A stretch of DNA of 64,000 nt from Hyaloscypha bicolor E (Eukaryota; Ascomycota; Leotiomycetes; Helotiales; Hyaloscyphaceae), in contig NW_020194526.1 in assembly GCF_002865645.1 (NCBI RefSeq), positions 207,916 through 271,915 of the forward strand. Reading direction: 5' to 3'. The position numbers and the translations under genes were made by a program. Under the pieces are notes generated by a model. That model was not told the origin of the DNA. It saw only the letters and a program-made list of their open reading frames with translations, and made no database searches. Shown one piece after another: positions 24,521 to 36,415 of the stretch (the stretch's first letter is position 1; each line of letters begins with the position of its first letter).

Positions 24521-27500
24521 CTAATATTTCTTTATAAGTCTAATAATATAATTAGAGCTAAGCTAAAGAATAATAATTATAAATATATAATTATTATTAT
24601 TATTAGTAATTTTATATATATTAATAACAAAGAATTAGAAAACTAGAGGCCGGTATAAGAATTAAGTAATATATTACTAAGAGAAAAAGAAAAAAGAAAA
24701 AAGAACTAAAATTAATAAGCTTATAGAATCTTATTATAAAATATAATTCGAGTAATATTCTTAAGTCTGGTTTAAGACAGAAATTCGAGAAGCCGAGATC
24801 CCGAGATTAATATTTATATTATTTAAATTCCTTATTTTTTAAAAAGAATTCTTTTATTTTTCTATTTAATAATATTAAAAAGAATTAAAAAGAACTCTTA
24901 GCTTTAATTTCCTTTATATTAATATTCAAGAATTTTGCTTTATAAAGAATTATTTAAATTAAAATACTTTATAAGTAAAAAGCTAATAAAGTAAATTCTA
25001 TTAATTTGAATACCTTAATAAAAAAGGCTTTATTTAATAATAATAACTAATTTCGGAAAGCTTATTTAAAGAAACTTACCTTAAAATATATTAGGAAATA
25101 TAAAAACTTAAGTAATTCAATTAAATACTTTTCTGATTTGCCTTTAAATTCTTAATTAATTAAGGAAAAAGCCAATAAATTAATTATTAGAAATAAGTTA
25201 ATTCCAGAAAAAAGAAAGCTTTTATTAAAGATTCTTATAAATAGAAAAAAGGCTCTTGCCTTTAATTAGATATATTATAGAATTATTTAACCCGAAATTA
25301 TTCTTTTTCAGGAAATTCATATAATTAATTATAAAGCCTAATAAATGTCTAATTTTCTTATTTCGAGAATATTAATAAGAAAAGTAATAAATATATTTAA
25401 AAAAAAAAAATTAAATAAGAAATAATAAAGTATTCTTATAGCCTATATTATAATTCCTGATTTTTTATTACTAAAAAGAAAAAGAGAAATACTAATTTAT
25501 AATTATTACTATAAATATAAATAAAATTATAATTTGAAATAATAGTTTTCCTTTTTAAATTAATAAATTTACTAAAGAATTTGTGAAATATATAATAGCT
25601 TTATTAATTAATTTCTTCTCTAAATATAATTAGGCCCTTTTAGTACTTAAATCGCGAAATATAATTGCTTTTATTATACTAATTAGTTTCTTATAAATAA
25701 TATTAATATAAAGGGCCCTAAAACTTATTATAACTTTAAAAAAATAATTCCCAAAATCTAATATTTTATATTAAAATATATTTGAAATCTAAATATTACT
25801 TTAAAATAAATAAAATAAATAAAAGCTATTATTAGTTTAAAATCTTAATTTCATATATTTAAATTAAAGCTTATTGAATTTATAACTAATATAAATAAAA
25901 GGCACTTATTAATAGCTAGATTTATTAGAATTCTCGAGTAATATTTCCCGGAAAATATTAAAAAAATATAAGAATTCCTCGGAATTTGTATTTTCTATTA
26001 TATTTAAATTAAGTATTTTAGAATAATTATGAATTTTTTTTATTAATTATTAAAGAAAGATATTACTTTTATTTTTAAGCTAAAGTAAAAAGCTATAATA
26101 ATAGTATTATAAAAGGCATTAATAAAGATATAAGGTTTTATTTTAATTAATTATTTAAAAAGTACTAAAAAGATTATTTTAATAATAAATATAAGCCTTA
26201 TTAAATGAGATATAATATTATAATAACTAAATACCTAAAAATGAAAATACTTAATCTAATTTAAGAGTAGTTTCTGAAGTATTATAAAAAGAAATTATAA
26301 TATTACTAAATAAGAATATTAAGAAGCTCTAAAAGCCTTTAAGAAAATAAGATCTCATTTAATTAATATTTGTTTTATTCTTGAAACTAATATAATAATA
26401 CTTATAGCTTAACTAAATAAGGCTATTTTAAACTTGCCAAGTTTCTTATTAATTAAATAAATTATTTAAATATAGCTATTTGATTTTAAAGTCGAATTTA
26501 TTTCAAAAAAGAAAAATATAACTATTAATAATTTCTTATAAAAGAGAAGAATTCTCTCTAATAATATAAATCAAGCTTATAAAGTAAATATTAATAATTA
26601 GATTATTATTAAAGTAAATATCATTATAATTATATTAGTAAAAAGCATTAAAAGAAATCCGGTTTCTTATTAAGCCCGGCTTAAAAAGATAAGTTTTAAG
26701 ATAAAAGATATTTATTAGCTTTTTAATATATTACTTACTTTCTATAAAGCTTTAAAAAACTAGCTAAAATAAATTATAAAAAATTCTTTAATTTCAGAAA
26801 GAAAGTATTATTATATTTTATTATTAATAAGGAATTATATAAATAAAAAAATAAGGAAATACTAATATATTTTATTATTAATAGCCCTAAAAAAAAGAGA
26901 GATTATTTACTAATACTATATAAAGCTTAGATATAAAGAATATAAAAATACTTATAAATAAATAACTAATACTTTTTTTTAAAAAGGCTATTATATTAAT
27001 TATATCTTTTATTAAAAAAGAAAAATAAACCAAATAAAAGAACTAATATATTTTACTTATATAATAAGCTTTTAGGAAAAAGTAATACTTAATATAACTT
27101 ATTTACTAAATAATAATAGAAAAAAGTTCCTTATTAATATAAGAGAAAATTTATTTAACTAGCTAAAAGCCAGGGTATTATTTAAAGCTATTTCGAAAAT
27201 AATAGCTGATTTTATTTAAAAAGAAATTATATCCTAATATGGCATTTTAAAAAGATTAGTTATTAATAAAGGCCCAGAAAATAAAGGCATTATTAAGGCT
27301 TTTATAATTAAGTATAATATTTAATAAATATAGATTTTCATATATAATTTGAAGGCAAATAAAGGCATTAAATATAGTTATTACTTAATTAAAAAAGCTT
27401 TTATCTATATATATAAAAAAAGAAAATACTAAAGAAAATATCTTTTAATAATACTTTTAATTAAATATATTTCAATTCACGAATTAACTAATATAATATT

Positions 27501-28090
27501 CTTTTTTCTAATTTATAAAAAGAAAGCCGTTCTTCTTTATAAAATAAAGTGTCTTATATAAAGGCCCCTAAATTAAATAAGAACCAAAATAAGAAATAAG
27601 GTCTTAGAAATTTATATTTAATAATTTTAGCTATATAATAAAAATATAAAAGAAATTATATTTTATAAATAATACTTTCGAGAATAAGGCAAGAAAGCTT
27701 TTAAAACTAAATATTATATTTACTTAAAAGAAATAAAAGCTAAAAACATTATTCTTATATATTATTTCTAATAAATTATAAATATAACTTCTAATACTAA
27801 GCTTAACTTTTAATAAATAAGTTTATATTATATAAAAATTACTTTTTTAAAGAAATATTATAAACTAAAAAATTTAAATTAAATTAAATTAAAAAGTTTT
27901 TATATTAGAAATTACTTCAAAAAGTTCATATATAAAAAAGATATCTTTATTTTAATTAAAGATAATTTCGAGAATAATTTAAATAAAATGAATTTTTCTA
28001 ATAAGAATAAGTCTTAACAAAATATATAAATTATAAATAAAGATTTTAATAAAGTTATTATTAAAACTCGAAGTTTAATAAAAGAATTAA
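24521..28090 (+). pseudogene. Gypsy C Pol: RT, RNase H, integrase
   Basis: Continuation of element C after D. The protease region runs to about 25200. RT begins near 25250 (KKALAFN). Its catalytic box region reads INIKGPKTYYN at about 25703-25735, and a later RT/connection motif reads EFLGICIFYYI near 25972-26005. RNase H is near 26080-26900. Integrase is near 27120-27950, with DFI*KEIISQYGILKRLV then NKGPENKGIIKAF at about 27205-27305. These motifs match the same fungal gypsy family as element K at the right end of the window. The catalytic Asp residues are changed (YxDD-type to xIN) and stops are frequent. Confidence 0.8.
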
Positions 28091-28900
28091 CTCGACTTTA
28101 ATTAGTAATAATTTCATTTGTTTTTATATATACCTAAAGAGCCTAATATATTTATTACTTAATAAATAATATAATAATATTATAAATTTCACTTGTTTAT
28201 TTATTTTTTAATGTTTTTTTTGTTTTTTTATTATTAGCCTTTTTTATTATTTTATTTTAAATTTTTTTGCTTTCTAATCTTAATATCTTAAGAAATAATA
28301 TATTCTTAAAAATAAGACAAGTATATTATAAAGTATTTAATATTAAATGAATTAATTTTAGGATTTCAGTAAAATACTAAAACAGATTTTAATTTAATTA
28401 GAAAAATTTCATTTATTTATTTAAAAAAAGAACCTTAACTTTAAATATACTTTTATATTTTACTTTTATTTATTATATTTGTTTTAGAAAAGCTTTATAT
28501 TCTTTTATTATATATTATAATTCTAAAAACCTAAAAAAACATTTATAAAAATTCCTTTATATATCTTTTAATAAATTCAATTATTCTTTTTATATACTTT
28601 TTTAAATTTCGCAAAAAACTACTATATAAGTAATATTTGGGTTTTTTATAATAAAATTAACTTTTTAAAAAATTAATAAATAAAAGAATTAAAAAGTTCT
28701 TATTTATAATAGATTTCTTTTTAAGTCTAGCTTAAGAAAATATTCTTATAATAAATTCTAATATATTTATTATTCTTATTAATTATTAGAAATAGTTTCA
28801 TTTACTAAATATTATTATTAAGCCTGGCTTAGAAATATTATAGTTTAAATAAAACTCGAAAACTTCTTTAATTAGTAAACTATATCTTATTTCTTAGAAA
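28091..28900 (+). other. Gypsy C, region after integrase
   Basis: AT-rich stretch with no frame that stays open between stop-like codons for more than a few dozen codons. It separates the end of pol from the next readable frame. Confidence 0.4.
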
Positions 28901-28984
28901 AGTAATTCAAGATTCTTTAGGCCTAGCTTTCTAATCTTATTTATTATATCTTATACTAGCTCTTAAATAATATTATAAAAAAAA

Positions 28985-30800
28985 TAAGGCCCTTTCTAAA
29001 AAGATTAATTATATATCTAAAAAATCCGGAATATTAAATATTCTTAAGCCTAATTCAGAAATAAATATTAAAATATTTTATAATAATTAAATAGTTATTA
29101 GTTTTAAAAATGTATTAAAAATTATTAACTAAGTTTTATTAAAGAAATAACCCGATGTAATTAAGCTTATTAATACTAGTATTAATAGAATTATATTAGT
29201 TCTCAATAATGAATTTATTATATAATATAAATAATAAATATTATATATAAAAGAGTTTAATAAATGAAATTAGAAAGCCTTTAAAAATTAGTTTAGTTCT
29301 TTTATTCTTATAGCCAAGGCAATTATTACTATTTATAATAAGTATAATTAAAATCTAAATTATATTAGAGCTATATAAGAAAAAAATACTTAAAGTATTC
29401 TAATTCTAATTATTTACTTGAACTCAAATAGCCTAAAATACTAATTTTAAGATAAAAGCTATTTAATTAGCTTAGATATTATTATTAAAATACTTATATT
29501 TATATAAGCTATTAGGCTTATTAATAAATAAATCCTGGCTTATATTATTTTTTATTTTAATTTAATTATTAAAAACCTTAAAAAGCCTAATTTTAATTCT
29601 AGCTAAATTAGATCTTATATTATATTTACTAATATTAAATTTTCTTGAACTAAAATAATAAGCAAGAATAAATAAGATAATTAGCTGAAATTTAATAAAG
29701 AAAATATTAATTTTAAGATCCCGAGATCTTTTATTAATAAGAACTCTTTTAAGTTAAATATATTATTAAATTATTTCGTATTATAATTAGCCCTATTAAA
29801 TTGAATTTCATAAATAAAGTACTATTAAATTAATTCTTATGAACTAATTATATTATTTTAGGAAAATATAATAAATTTTTTTTTAAATAAATTTAAATAA
29901 ACTTTATACTTATATTTATAAAGTCTATAATATAATTATTTCTAATATTATATTTGCTTTTTAAAATATCTTTATTTTAGAGAAATATTATTATAATAAT
30001 TATTTATATATAGCTTTTAAGTATATTATAAGAAATAACCCGAAACTTTTATTCTTTATTACTAATTTGCGTTTTTTTTTAAAAAAAAAGATTTATAACT
30101 TTTATAAGAATAAAAACTATTTTTATTTAATTATTATAATTATATAAATATTTTATTTTCTTATTCTAAAATCGAACTTAAGGCTAGTTTTAAAACCTTA
30201 TAAGAATTTAATAATAAATCTAATAAGGAAAGTAATATTAAGCCTGTTTTAAGAAAAAGGAAAAGCTTAAAATAGAAAGCAATTAATAATTCTTCTAATA
30301 AAGACCTTATTAATAGGCTACTTACTAATTATTTTCTAAGCCTATTTGAATTTAAAAGTAGTATAAGATCTAATTCTAATAACTTATACCCGAAATTTCC
30401 TAATAATACCTTAGAGAAAATAGCTTTATTTACAAGTTATTTTCTTTTATTATTTCATATATCTAAATAAGAAACCAAGAAATATATTTAAAGTATTATT
30501 AATAATAATAGAAATAATATAAAATAAAATAACTCGAATTTTATTTCTAATAATATATAAATAAATAATATAAGATATCCGACTATTAATAATAAAGATA
30601 TTTTATTTATTCTAGAAAAAGAAAATTAATAAAGAAAGATAAAGGCTAAGCGAAATAATAAGAGAAAGTATTAGATTAATAACTTTAAAACTAGTTTATT
30701 TATAAAAAAAAATAAGCCCTTAATAAGGTATAAATAATTGCTTTTTTTATAAGAATATTATATTTAAGAAATAAAAAATAATATTAAGCCCGGTTTAGAA
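28985..30800 (+). pseudogene. Extra ORF of gypsy C after pol
   Basis: From about 29040 to at least 29960 a single plus frame can be read for more than 300 codons. Its stops are nearly all explicable as mutated Gln or Trp codons (TAA, TAG, a few TGA). Samples: PDVIKLINTSINRIILVLNN (about 29153-29212) and FSSFILIAKAII (about 29290-29325). A Gln/Lys/Ser-rich part follows to about 30700 in a frame I could not link with certainty. It lies downstream of integrase and before the purine tract and 3' LTR. I do not recognise it. It might be a structural protein, an env-position gene, or a remnant of another element. Confidence 0.5.
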
Positions 30801-30999
30801 TCCCGATTTTAATATAACTAAATTATAAGATTAGTATAAAGTTTAAAAGAAATAAAATTATATAATTTCTTTTCTCCTTAAATTACTTATTTTAGTTTTA
30901 TTATTTTCTTTATTTACTTTTATAAAATAAGGTTATATACTTAAGCTAGTATTTCTTTATAAATTCTTTTAGTAAACTAGTAAATTATAAGTAACTTAT

Positions 31000-31010
31000 T
31001 TAGGGAAAAG
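31000..31010 (+). other. Polypurine tract of gypsy C
   Basis: TTAGGGAAAAG lies five to six bases before the 3' LTR start, the position expected for the plus-strand primer. Confidence 0.55.
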
Positions 31011-31015
31011 ATAAT

Positions 31016-31225
31016 TATAATAGAAATTAGATTAATATTTAATATAATTATATATTTTTATATAATTCCTTAATATTTTTTTCTTTTTATATTTAGCCTT
31101 TATTTTTCTTATAAAAGAAATATTAAATAATTAAATATATACTTTATTAATATAATACTTCCTTAATTCGTAATTATTTTTAGTTAATTTCTTATTATAT
31201 ATTATATTTCTTTTTATTTCTCTTT
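31016..31225 (+). repeat. 3' LTR of gypsy C
   Basis: 210 bp, partner of 13113-13323. The copia B sequence resumes at once after it (AATATAGCTAATATTT, matching A near 6903). Confidence 0.82.
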
Positions 31226-31595
31226 AATATAGCTAATATTTATAAACTATTTTTAAATTCAAATATTTTTATATAATATAAAAAAAATACTAAATATTTT
31301 AATAATTAAAAGAAATTATATAAGCTTATAACTATTAATAAAAAGAATTATATATTAGTTTTATTATATAATAATTTTATTTTTTATTCGACTTTTATAA
31401 AATTCTTTTATATTTCAGAAACTTAAATTAATTTTAATAATATTAATAATTAATTTAAAGCCAATTTCAGTAATAGTAATAATAATATTTCTTTATTAAA
31501 ATATAATAAAAAACAATTTTATAAGAATTCGAATATTATAATATTCTTATAAAATAATATTTAATATAAGAACTTTTATTAAACTAAAATTACTA

Positions 31596-31897
31596 ATATA
31601 ATATAATAAGCCGTATTTTACAAAAATCGTTTATTTTAATAGTTTTAAGGTTTTAATTATATATTAAAGGCTAAGGTCTTTTATATATAATTCATAGAAA
31701 TTATATAAAAAAGCTAGCTTTTTTAAAATTCTAGATAATAATTCCTCTTTTATATTTAATTAATTAAGCTTTTATATATTATATATTACTTATACTTTAT
31801 TATTTATTACTTTATTTTTATTATTTTATTAAATTACGTTTTATATTCTAATATATTTTATATGAATTTTTATTTTATTATAATTTCTCTCTTATAT
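31596..31897. mobile_element. 302-bp TA-flanked element M, solo copy in copia B
   Basis: Interrupts the copia B reading at ATTACTA / GTTTTC. TA stands on both sides (31594-31595 and 31898-31899), so a TA target duplication is likely. Starts ATATAATATAATAAGCCG and ends TTTCTCTCTTATAT. Over its whole length it resembles the two ~306-bp arms at 57436-57741 (inverted) and 58550-58855 (same orientation). It has no terminal inverted repeat of its own and no coding capacity. It may be a non-autonomous element or a single remaining arm of a larger one. Confidence 0.65.
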
Positions 31898-32123
31898 TAG
31901 TTTTCTAAAAAAAAAGGAAATATTTAAAGTTATTTCTAAATTTTAAATATTAAAAGAAATTCGCATTTCTAATTTTAGATTTATTAATAAAATTAAGAAT
32001 AAGAGAATTAAGAAAAAGCTAAAGAAATTTAAACTTATTATTTAAGCTTATAATAATAAAAAGAAATATATTATATTAACTTAATTATTTATTATTTAAT
32101 ATATTAGCCTGAGAATTATTTTT

Positions 32124-32325
32124 AGTATTATTATTATAATAATAAATATTATAAAATTATATTTAGTATTATTATTATAATAATAAATATTATAAAATTA
32201 TATTTATAAAATTATATTTAGTATTATTATTATAATAATAAATATTATAAAATTATATTTAGTATTATTATTATAATAATAAAATATTATATTATTATAA
32301 TAATAAATATTATAAAATTATATTT
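32124..32325 (+). repeat. 41-bp tandem expansion inside copia B RT
   Basis: AGTATTATTATTATAATAAT plus the following 21 bases recurs at 32124, 32165, 32220 and 32261, with a partial copy after 32281. One interval is 55 bp because 14 bases are repeated. Copia A has this segment once (about 7512-7555), so the array grew within B after insertion, probably by slippage. Confidence 0.85.
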
Positions 32326-32610
32326 ATATAATATTTTATAAGTTTATATTTAATTAATAATCTTATTTAATTATAATTTCAAGTTTAATAAAGGTATTAT
32401 TTATATAAATATTACTAGAATTATTCTTATATAAAAATATAAAAATAAAAACCTTTAAATTATATTAATTAAGATTATTATTATTATAAGTAAAAAGAAA
32501 GCTATATATTAAAATCGCTTTATTAAAAACTAATATATTATATAATATATTATATTAATTTATTAATTATTATTTAAATTATTAAATTCTCGAAAACTAA
32601 TATAAAAATA

Positions 32611-33988
32611 AGAGCTTATAATATTACTTACTATATATCTAAGTAAGGGCTACTTTTATATAACTACCCCTTTTATTTTCTTATACTTTACTGCTTTTCC
32701 CTCTATAAATCTCTTTATTTTTCTTATAATTTATATTTTCTTTATTAAAACTAGTAATAGGTATTTCTCTTTACCTCTCTCTGTCCGTAATTATAGAATA
32801 TAAGCCAAAAGAAATATGGAAAATACCTGTTCGCTCTTTAGTTCATATCCTTTACTAGTAAAAGAAGAGCTATAATCAAATTATAGCTAAGACTGGCCTA
32901 AAACAATCCATAATTCAAGGCATTATTAAGGGTACTTTCTCTCATATTATATATAAGGGCAAGGCAATAAAATGGCCTTTTTTTAAGCAGGCAAATATAA
33001 AGTATATTTTCCGATTCACTTCCTAGTCTTGGACTAATTATATCAAGTTATAGGCCTCTATTAAAGCCGAGCTTCGCTTAGAGGTATCTACGACTACTAT
33101 TCGCCAGATAATAAAGAATATAGATATTACTACTATATCGCTTGCTACCGACCGTTTATTTCCAAGAGATAAGCCGCTAAATAACTAGCATTTGCCTTGA
33201 AATACTAATAGTAGAATACGGCAGATTAGAAGAAAGTTATATGGAATAATAAGGCAATATTTGAGACAGGAAAGAGAGAGAGAATTTGGGTTATATATTA
33301 GCCGGATAAAAAGAATTACCCAAATTATATATAAAGTATATATTAGAACAGGAAAGTGAGTATAATAGTATAGGCAGTAATTAGCTGGGATTAGAAGTCC
33401 CTGCTTATTTTTTTTTAGAAAAAGAGGAGGAAATAAAGAGAATTTATAGTACGGTATATTTGAATTAGGTTTTAAAGCCTATAGCTTTTCCTTGGCTTAA
33501 TATATTTATAAAAGAATAAAAAAAGAAGTTTATATTTATAAAGAATAGGGCAAAGATTTATAAGGGATATACTATTTTATTTTACTAGCTCAAGAGTCTT
33601 TATAGAATTAATTAGCTATTTTCTTTTCCTGGCTTGAACCTAACTAAAAAGATTTGGAAATAAATAAAAAACGAGATTATAAAGCTAGAGATTATTCTTA
33701 CTATAATTACAGATATAAAGAAGGTTATATAAGAGCTATAAAATGAGGTTAATTTAAAGAAATAGAAATATTTAATAAAAAGACTTACTTATAAGCTTAA
33801 AGATATTATTAATTATAAGGGAATAGTAACTATATATTAAATTTCTTTAATTTTAATAATAAAAGCAAGGCTTTATATAAATCAGAACTATTTAGTAAAG
33901 TATAGGCTATAAAAATAATATTTTAGTAGAGTTAGTAGAATTAGTAAAGTAGTTATATAAGTATATAATAAATAATACCGCAAGCTTA
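32611..33988 (+). mobile_element. Tc1/mariner transposon L in copia B
   Basis: 1378-bp element between two TA dinucleotides (32609-32610 and 33989-33990). Removing it and one TA restores the copia B match to A near 8205. The ends are imperfect inverted repeats of about 28 bp: AGAGCTTATAATATTAC at the left, and TAAGCTTGCGGTATTAT as the complement of the right end. It encodes one transposase on the plus strand. Confidence 0.87.
32816..33840 (+). pseudogene. Mariner L transposase, decayed
   Basis: Cut-and-paste DDE transposase. From ATG 32816 a frame runs with many TAA/TAG stops through RPFISKR (about 33149-33169), LAFALKY and VIWNNKAIFETGKRERIWV (about 33236-33292). The first catalytic Asp (usually WSDE) has become Asn. 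The C-terminal half is in a shifted frame (one indel between about 33430 and 33540). It contains AKIYKGYTI (about 33550) at the second Asp site and LNLTKKIWK (about 33635-33661), where the family has a PDLNPIE-type box; here the acidic residue reads Lys. It ends at TAA 33838-33840. Length about 340 codons, usual for Tc1/mariner. Confidence 0.83.
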
Positions 33989-34336
33989 TATTTAATAAAT
34001 ATATTTAATAATAAATTAAAAATATTACTAAAAAACTAAGATTTATAAAACTAATAAAAATATTCTTATATTTAATTACTTTTATAAATATTTTATTTAT
34101 AAATAATAAAGATTTCTTTTTTTAAATTAAATATATTTTAGTTTTAATAAATAAATCTAAATATATTAATATTATTTATTATTTCTTTATTAAATATAAA
34201 AGAATTATTAAAAGTATTTTAGTTTTAAAATTATATAATATAGCTTATAGCTATAATATAAATACTTTTATTAAATTAATAATTAATAAAATATTAGAAA
34301 TAGAACTATTACTAATTATTTATATAAATTCGAAGT
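33989..34336 (+). pseudogene. Copia B, RNase H segment and breakpoint
   Basis: Matches copia A 8215-8555, including the region equivalent to LYNIAYGFN (about 34230) and the start of the active-site strand (IYINSK in place of VYMDSK near 34320). Copia homology stops at 34336 within AATTCGAAGTT and unrelated sequence follows. Confidence 0.75.
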
Positions 34337-36344
34337 TTTTTCTTAGAAATTCTTTTTAAAAATTATTTAAAGATATATTATATATTTTTAAAAAATAGAA
34401 ATTATAATAATAATTATAATTATAAAAACTAGAGTTTAGTTAAATCTAAAGAAAATTATTAATAAATAATTTTATTTAAATGTTTTTTATAAGAATTACT
34501 TATAAATAAAATAAATATTAAATTATTAAATAAATAACTAAAGCTTTAAAAGTAATAAATATAATTAATAAAAATATTTAGCTAAACTAGAGTATAAATA
34601 AGAATTATATTATAACTTTATTATATTTGAAATATTTGAAATTATCTTTAATTTTATAAAACACTTTTTATTTTTTATTTTAATATTTGCTTTTTATATA
34701 TTTATTAGCTTAGTTAATATAATTTAGAATTATATTAAGACAAAAATAATTTTATTAATAATTTTTTATTTAGATATATTTATATTAATAGTACTTGTAT
34801 TTATTATTAATAATTAATTAATAAATAGAACTATATATTACTTATTAATAATATAAAAAAAGATATATAAAATATTAAATAATTACTAATAATATTAAAG
34901 TAAATAAACTATAAATCTCAGAATTTTCCTAAAATAATAATATAATATTCTTTTAAGATATTTATTTACTATATATAAAAGTTAGATAAAAATATTATAT
35001 TTTAAAAAGGCTATATAAAATTATAAATTTATATATTAAAGCTCTAAATAAAATTAAAAGAACTAAAGAACTTTTATAAATTAAACTTATTTATTATTAT
35101 TTCCCATAACTAATTATAAATCTTTTATTTTATTTTTATAATATTTAAGATATTTCTTTATTTTATTTAAGTCTTAATATCTGAGAATAAGCCTTTTAAT
35201 TTTTTTTTTTTTTTGAAAAAAGGCTCTTTAAGCCTTAAATATTATTATACTTAAATTTAATTATAAGCTTAATAAATAATATAAAGAAATTAAAAATGTT
35301 TTTAAAGCTATATAAAGAAACGTTTTATTAAATTATAATATAAAGAATATATAATATTTTAAAATTTATATATATTATATTTCTTTTAAGATTTAAAATA
35401 CCTAAATAATATAACTTAAGGTTATATTATAATTATATATTACTTATTTTAAAGCAAGGTATTTAGTATAAACTAGTTAGTAAATAAAGTTTAAAAACTA
35501 GCTTCTTAGTATTTATATTAATGCTTATATTTAGTTATATATGAAATATCTCGATTTTAATATTTTATTAATTAAATAATATTTATTATATTCATTTATT
35601 AATAAAGCTTTATAAATTAATTCTAATAATTCTATTATTATATTATTTATATTACTATTATTTTTTACTATTAGGTTTTATTTATTATTAGAGATATAAA
35701 AAGAGATTAAAGATATTATTTTTCTAGAAAAGTTAAAAAGCAATTAATAATAATAATTAAAATAATAATTCAAAATATTAAATATTTACTTTTGTAATTA
35801 ATATAATAAGCTAATTATATTTAATATAAAATAAATATATATTAAAGCTTAATAAAAAATATTTTATATAATTATAATTCTTAATAATTAAATATTAGTA
35901 TAATAAAATAACTAGTAATAATTAGTATTTATTTTATATTAAAGAGAAAAAAACTTATTAAAAAAATTAAATAATTATATAATAAGTTCGAAATATCTAG
36001 AAATTATAAAGTATTAATATTCTTAAATACTAAATATATTCAAGCTAATAATGGCTTCTTTATCTTCGAATTATATTATAATTAATTAAGCTATAAGAAT
36101 ATATTAATTTCGAAGATTATTTAAAGTATTAATTCTTTATTACTAATTATTTTTTACTTTAAATAAAAACTTATTCTAATTATTTTATCTTTTTATTATT
36201 AGTAATATTAATTCTAAACTTTTTATTATATCTTTAAAGAAATTAGAAAATTAGTTTTATTTAAATTTCTTTATAACTTATACTAATAATTATTTAAATA
36301 ATTCAAATTTCGTTTAAATCAAGAATTTATATTATAATATAATT
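34337..36344. other. Heavily decayed repeat DNA, unassigned
   Basis: Extremely AT-rich, with C almost confined to CT. Short forward runs can be read but none shows a motif of a known domain. No LTR pair could be matched to this block. It probably contains one or more old elements. Confidence 0.35.
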
Positions 36345-36415
36345 AATTTAACTTTATATATTAATTTAATTTCATATATTAATTTAATTTTATATATTAA
36401 TTTAATTTTCTTATT
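36345..36415. repeat. 18-bp minisatellite, four units
   Basis: AATTTAATTTTATATATT repeats at 36345, 36363, 36381 and 36399 with single-base differences; the last unit is incomplete. Confidence 0.88.

Larger units (their letters stand above)
13113..31225 (+). mobile_element. Ty3/gypsy retrotransposon C, inserted in copia B and split by D
   Basis: Two LTRs of about 210 bp (13113-13323, 31016-31225) in the same orientation, with about 9.7 kb of its own internal sequence and the 8-kb element D inside. Plus-strand order: Gag-like region, protease region, RT, RNase H, integrase, then a further reading frame before the 3' LTR. RT before integrase is the gypsy order. The candidate TSD is AATAT (13108-13112 and 31226-31230). 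It fits the reconstructed copia target, but the LTR ends are blurred by RIP, so the edges may be off by one or two bases. Confidence 0.82.
31226..32610 (+). pseudogene. Copia B, RT segment
   Basis: Matches copia A from about 6903 to 8205, so the integrase C-terminus and most of RT are present. It is interrupted at the equivalent of A 7290 by the 302-bp TA-flanked element, and the match picks up again at 31900. Near 32124-32325 a 41-bp RT segment that is single in A has been expanded. All frames are closed by stops. Confidence 0.75.
9505..34336 (+). mobile_element. Copia element B, old, split by three insertions, 3' end missing
   Basis: Same family as copia A but far more decayed. Its 5' LTR and Gag-to-integrase part run 9505-13112. 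The match to A then stops at the equivalent of A 6900 and resumes at 31226 with no obvious loss, so the 18-kb gypsy element C lies in between. It is interrupted again by a 302-bp element (31596-31897) and by mariner L (32611-33988). The last piece, 33989-34336, matches A to about 8555 (RNase H) and then ends abruptly. The remaining RNase H and 3' LTR are not found downstream, so the 3' end is deleted or hidden. Confidence 0.85.
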
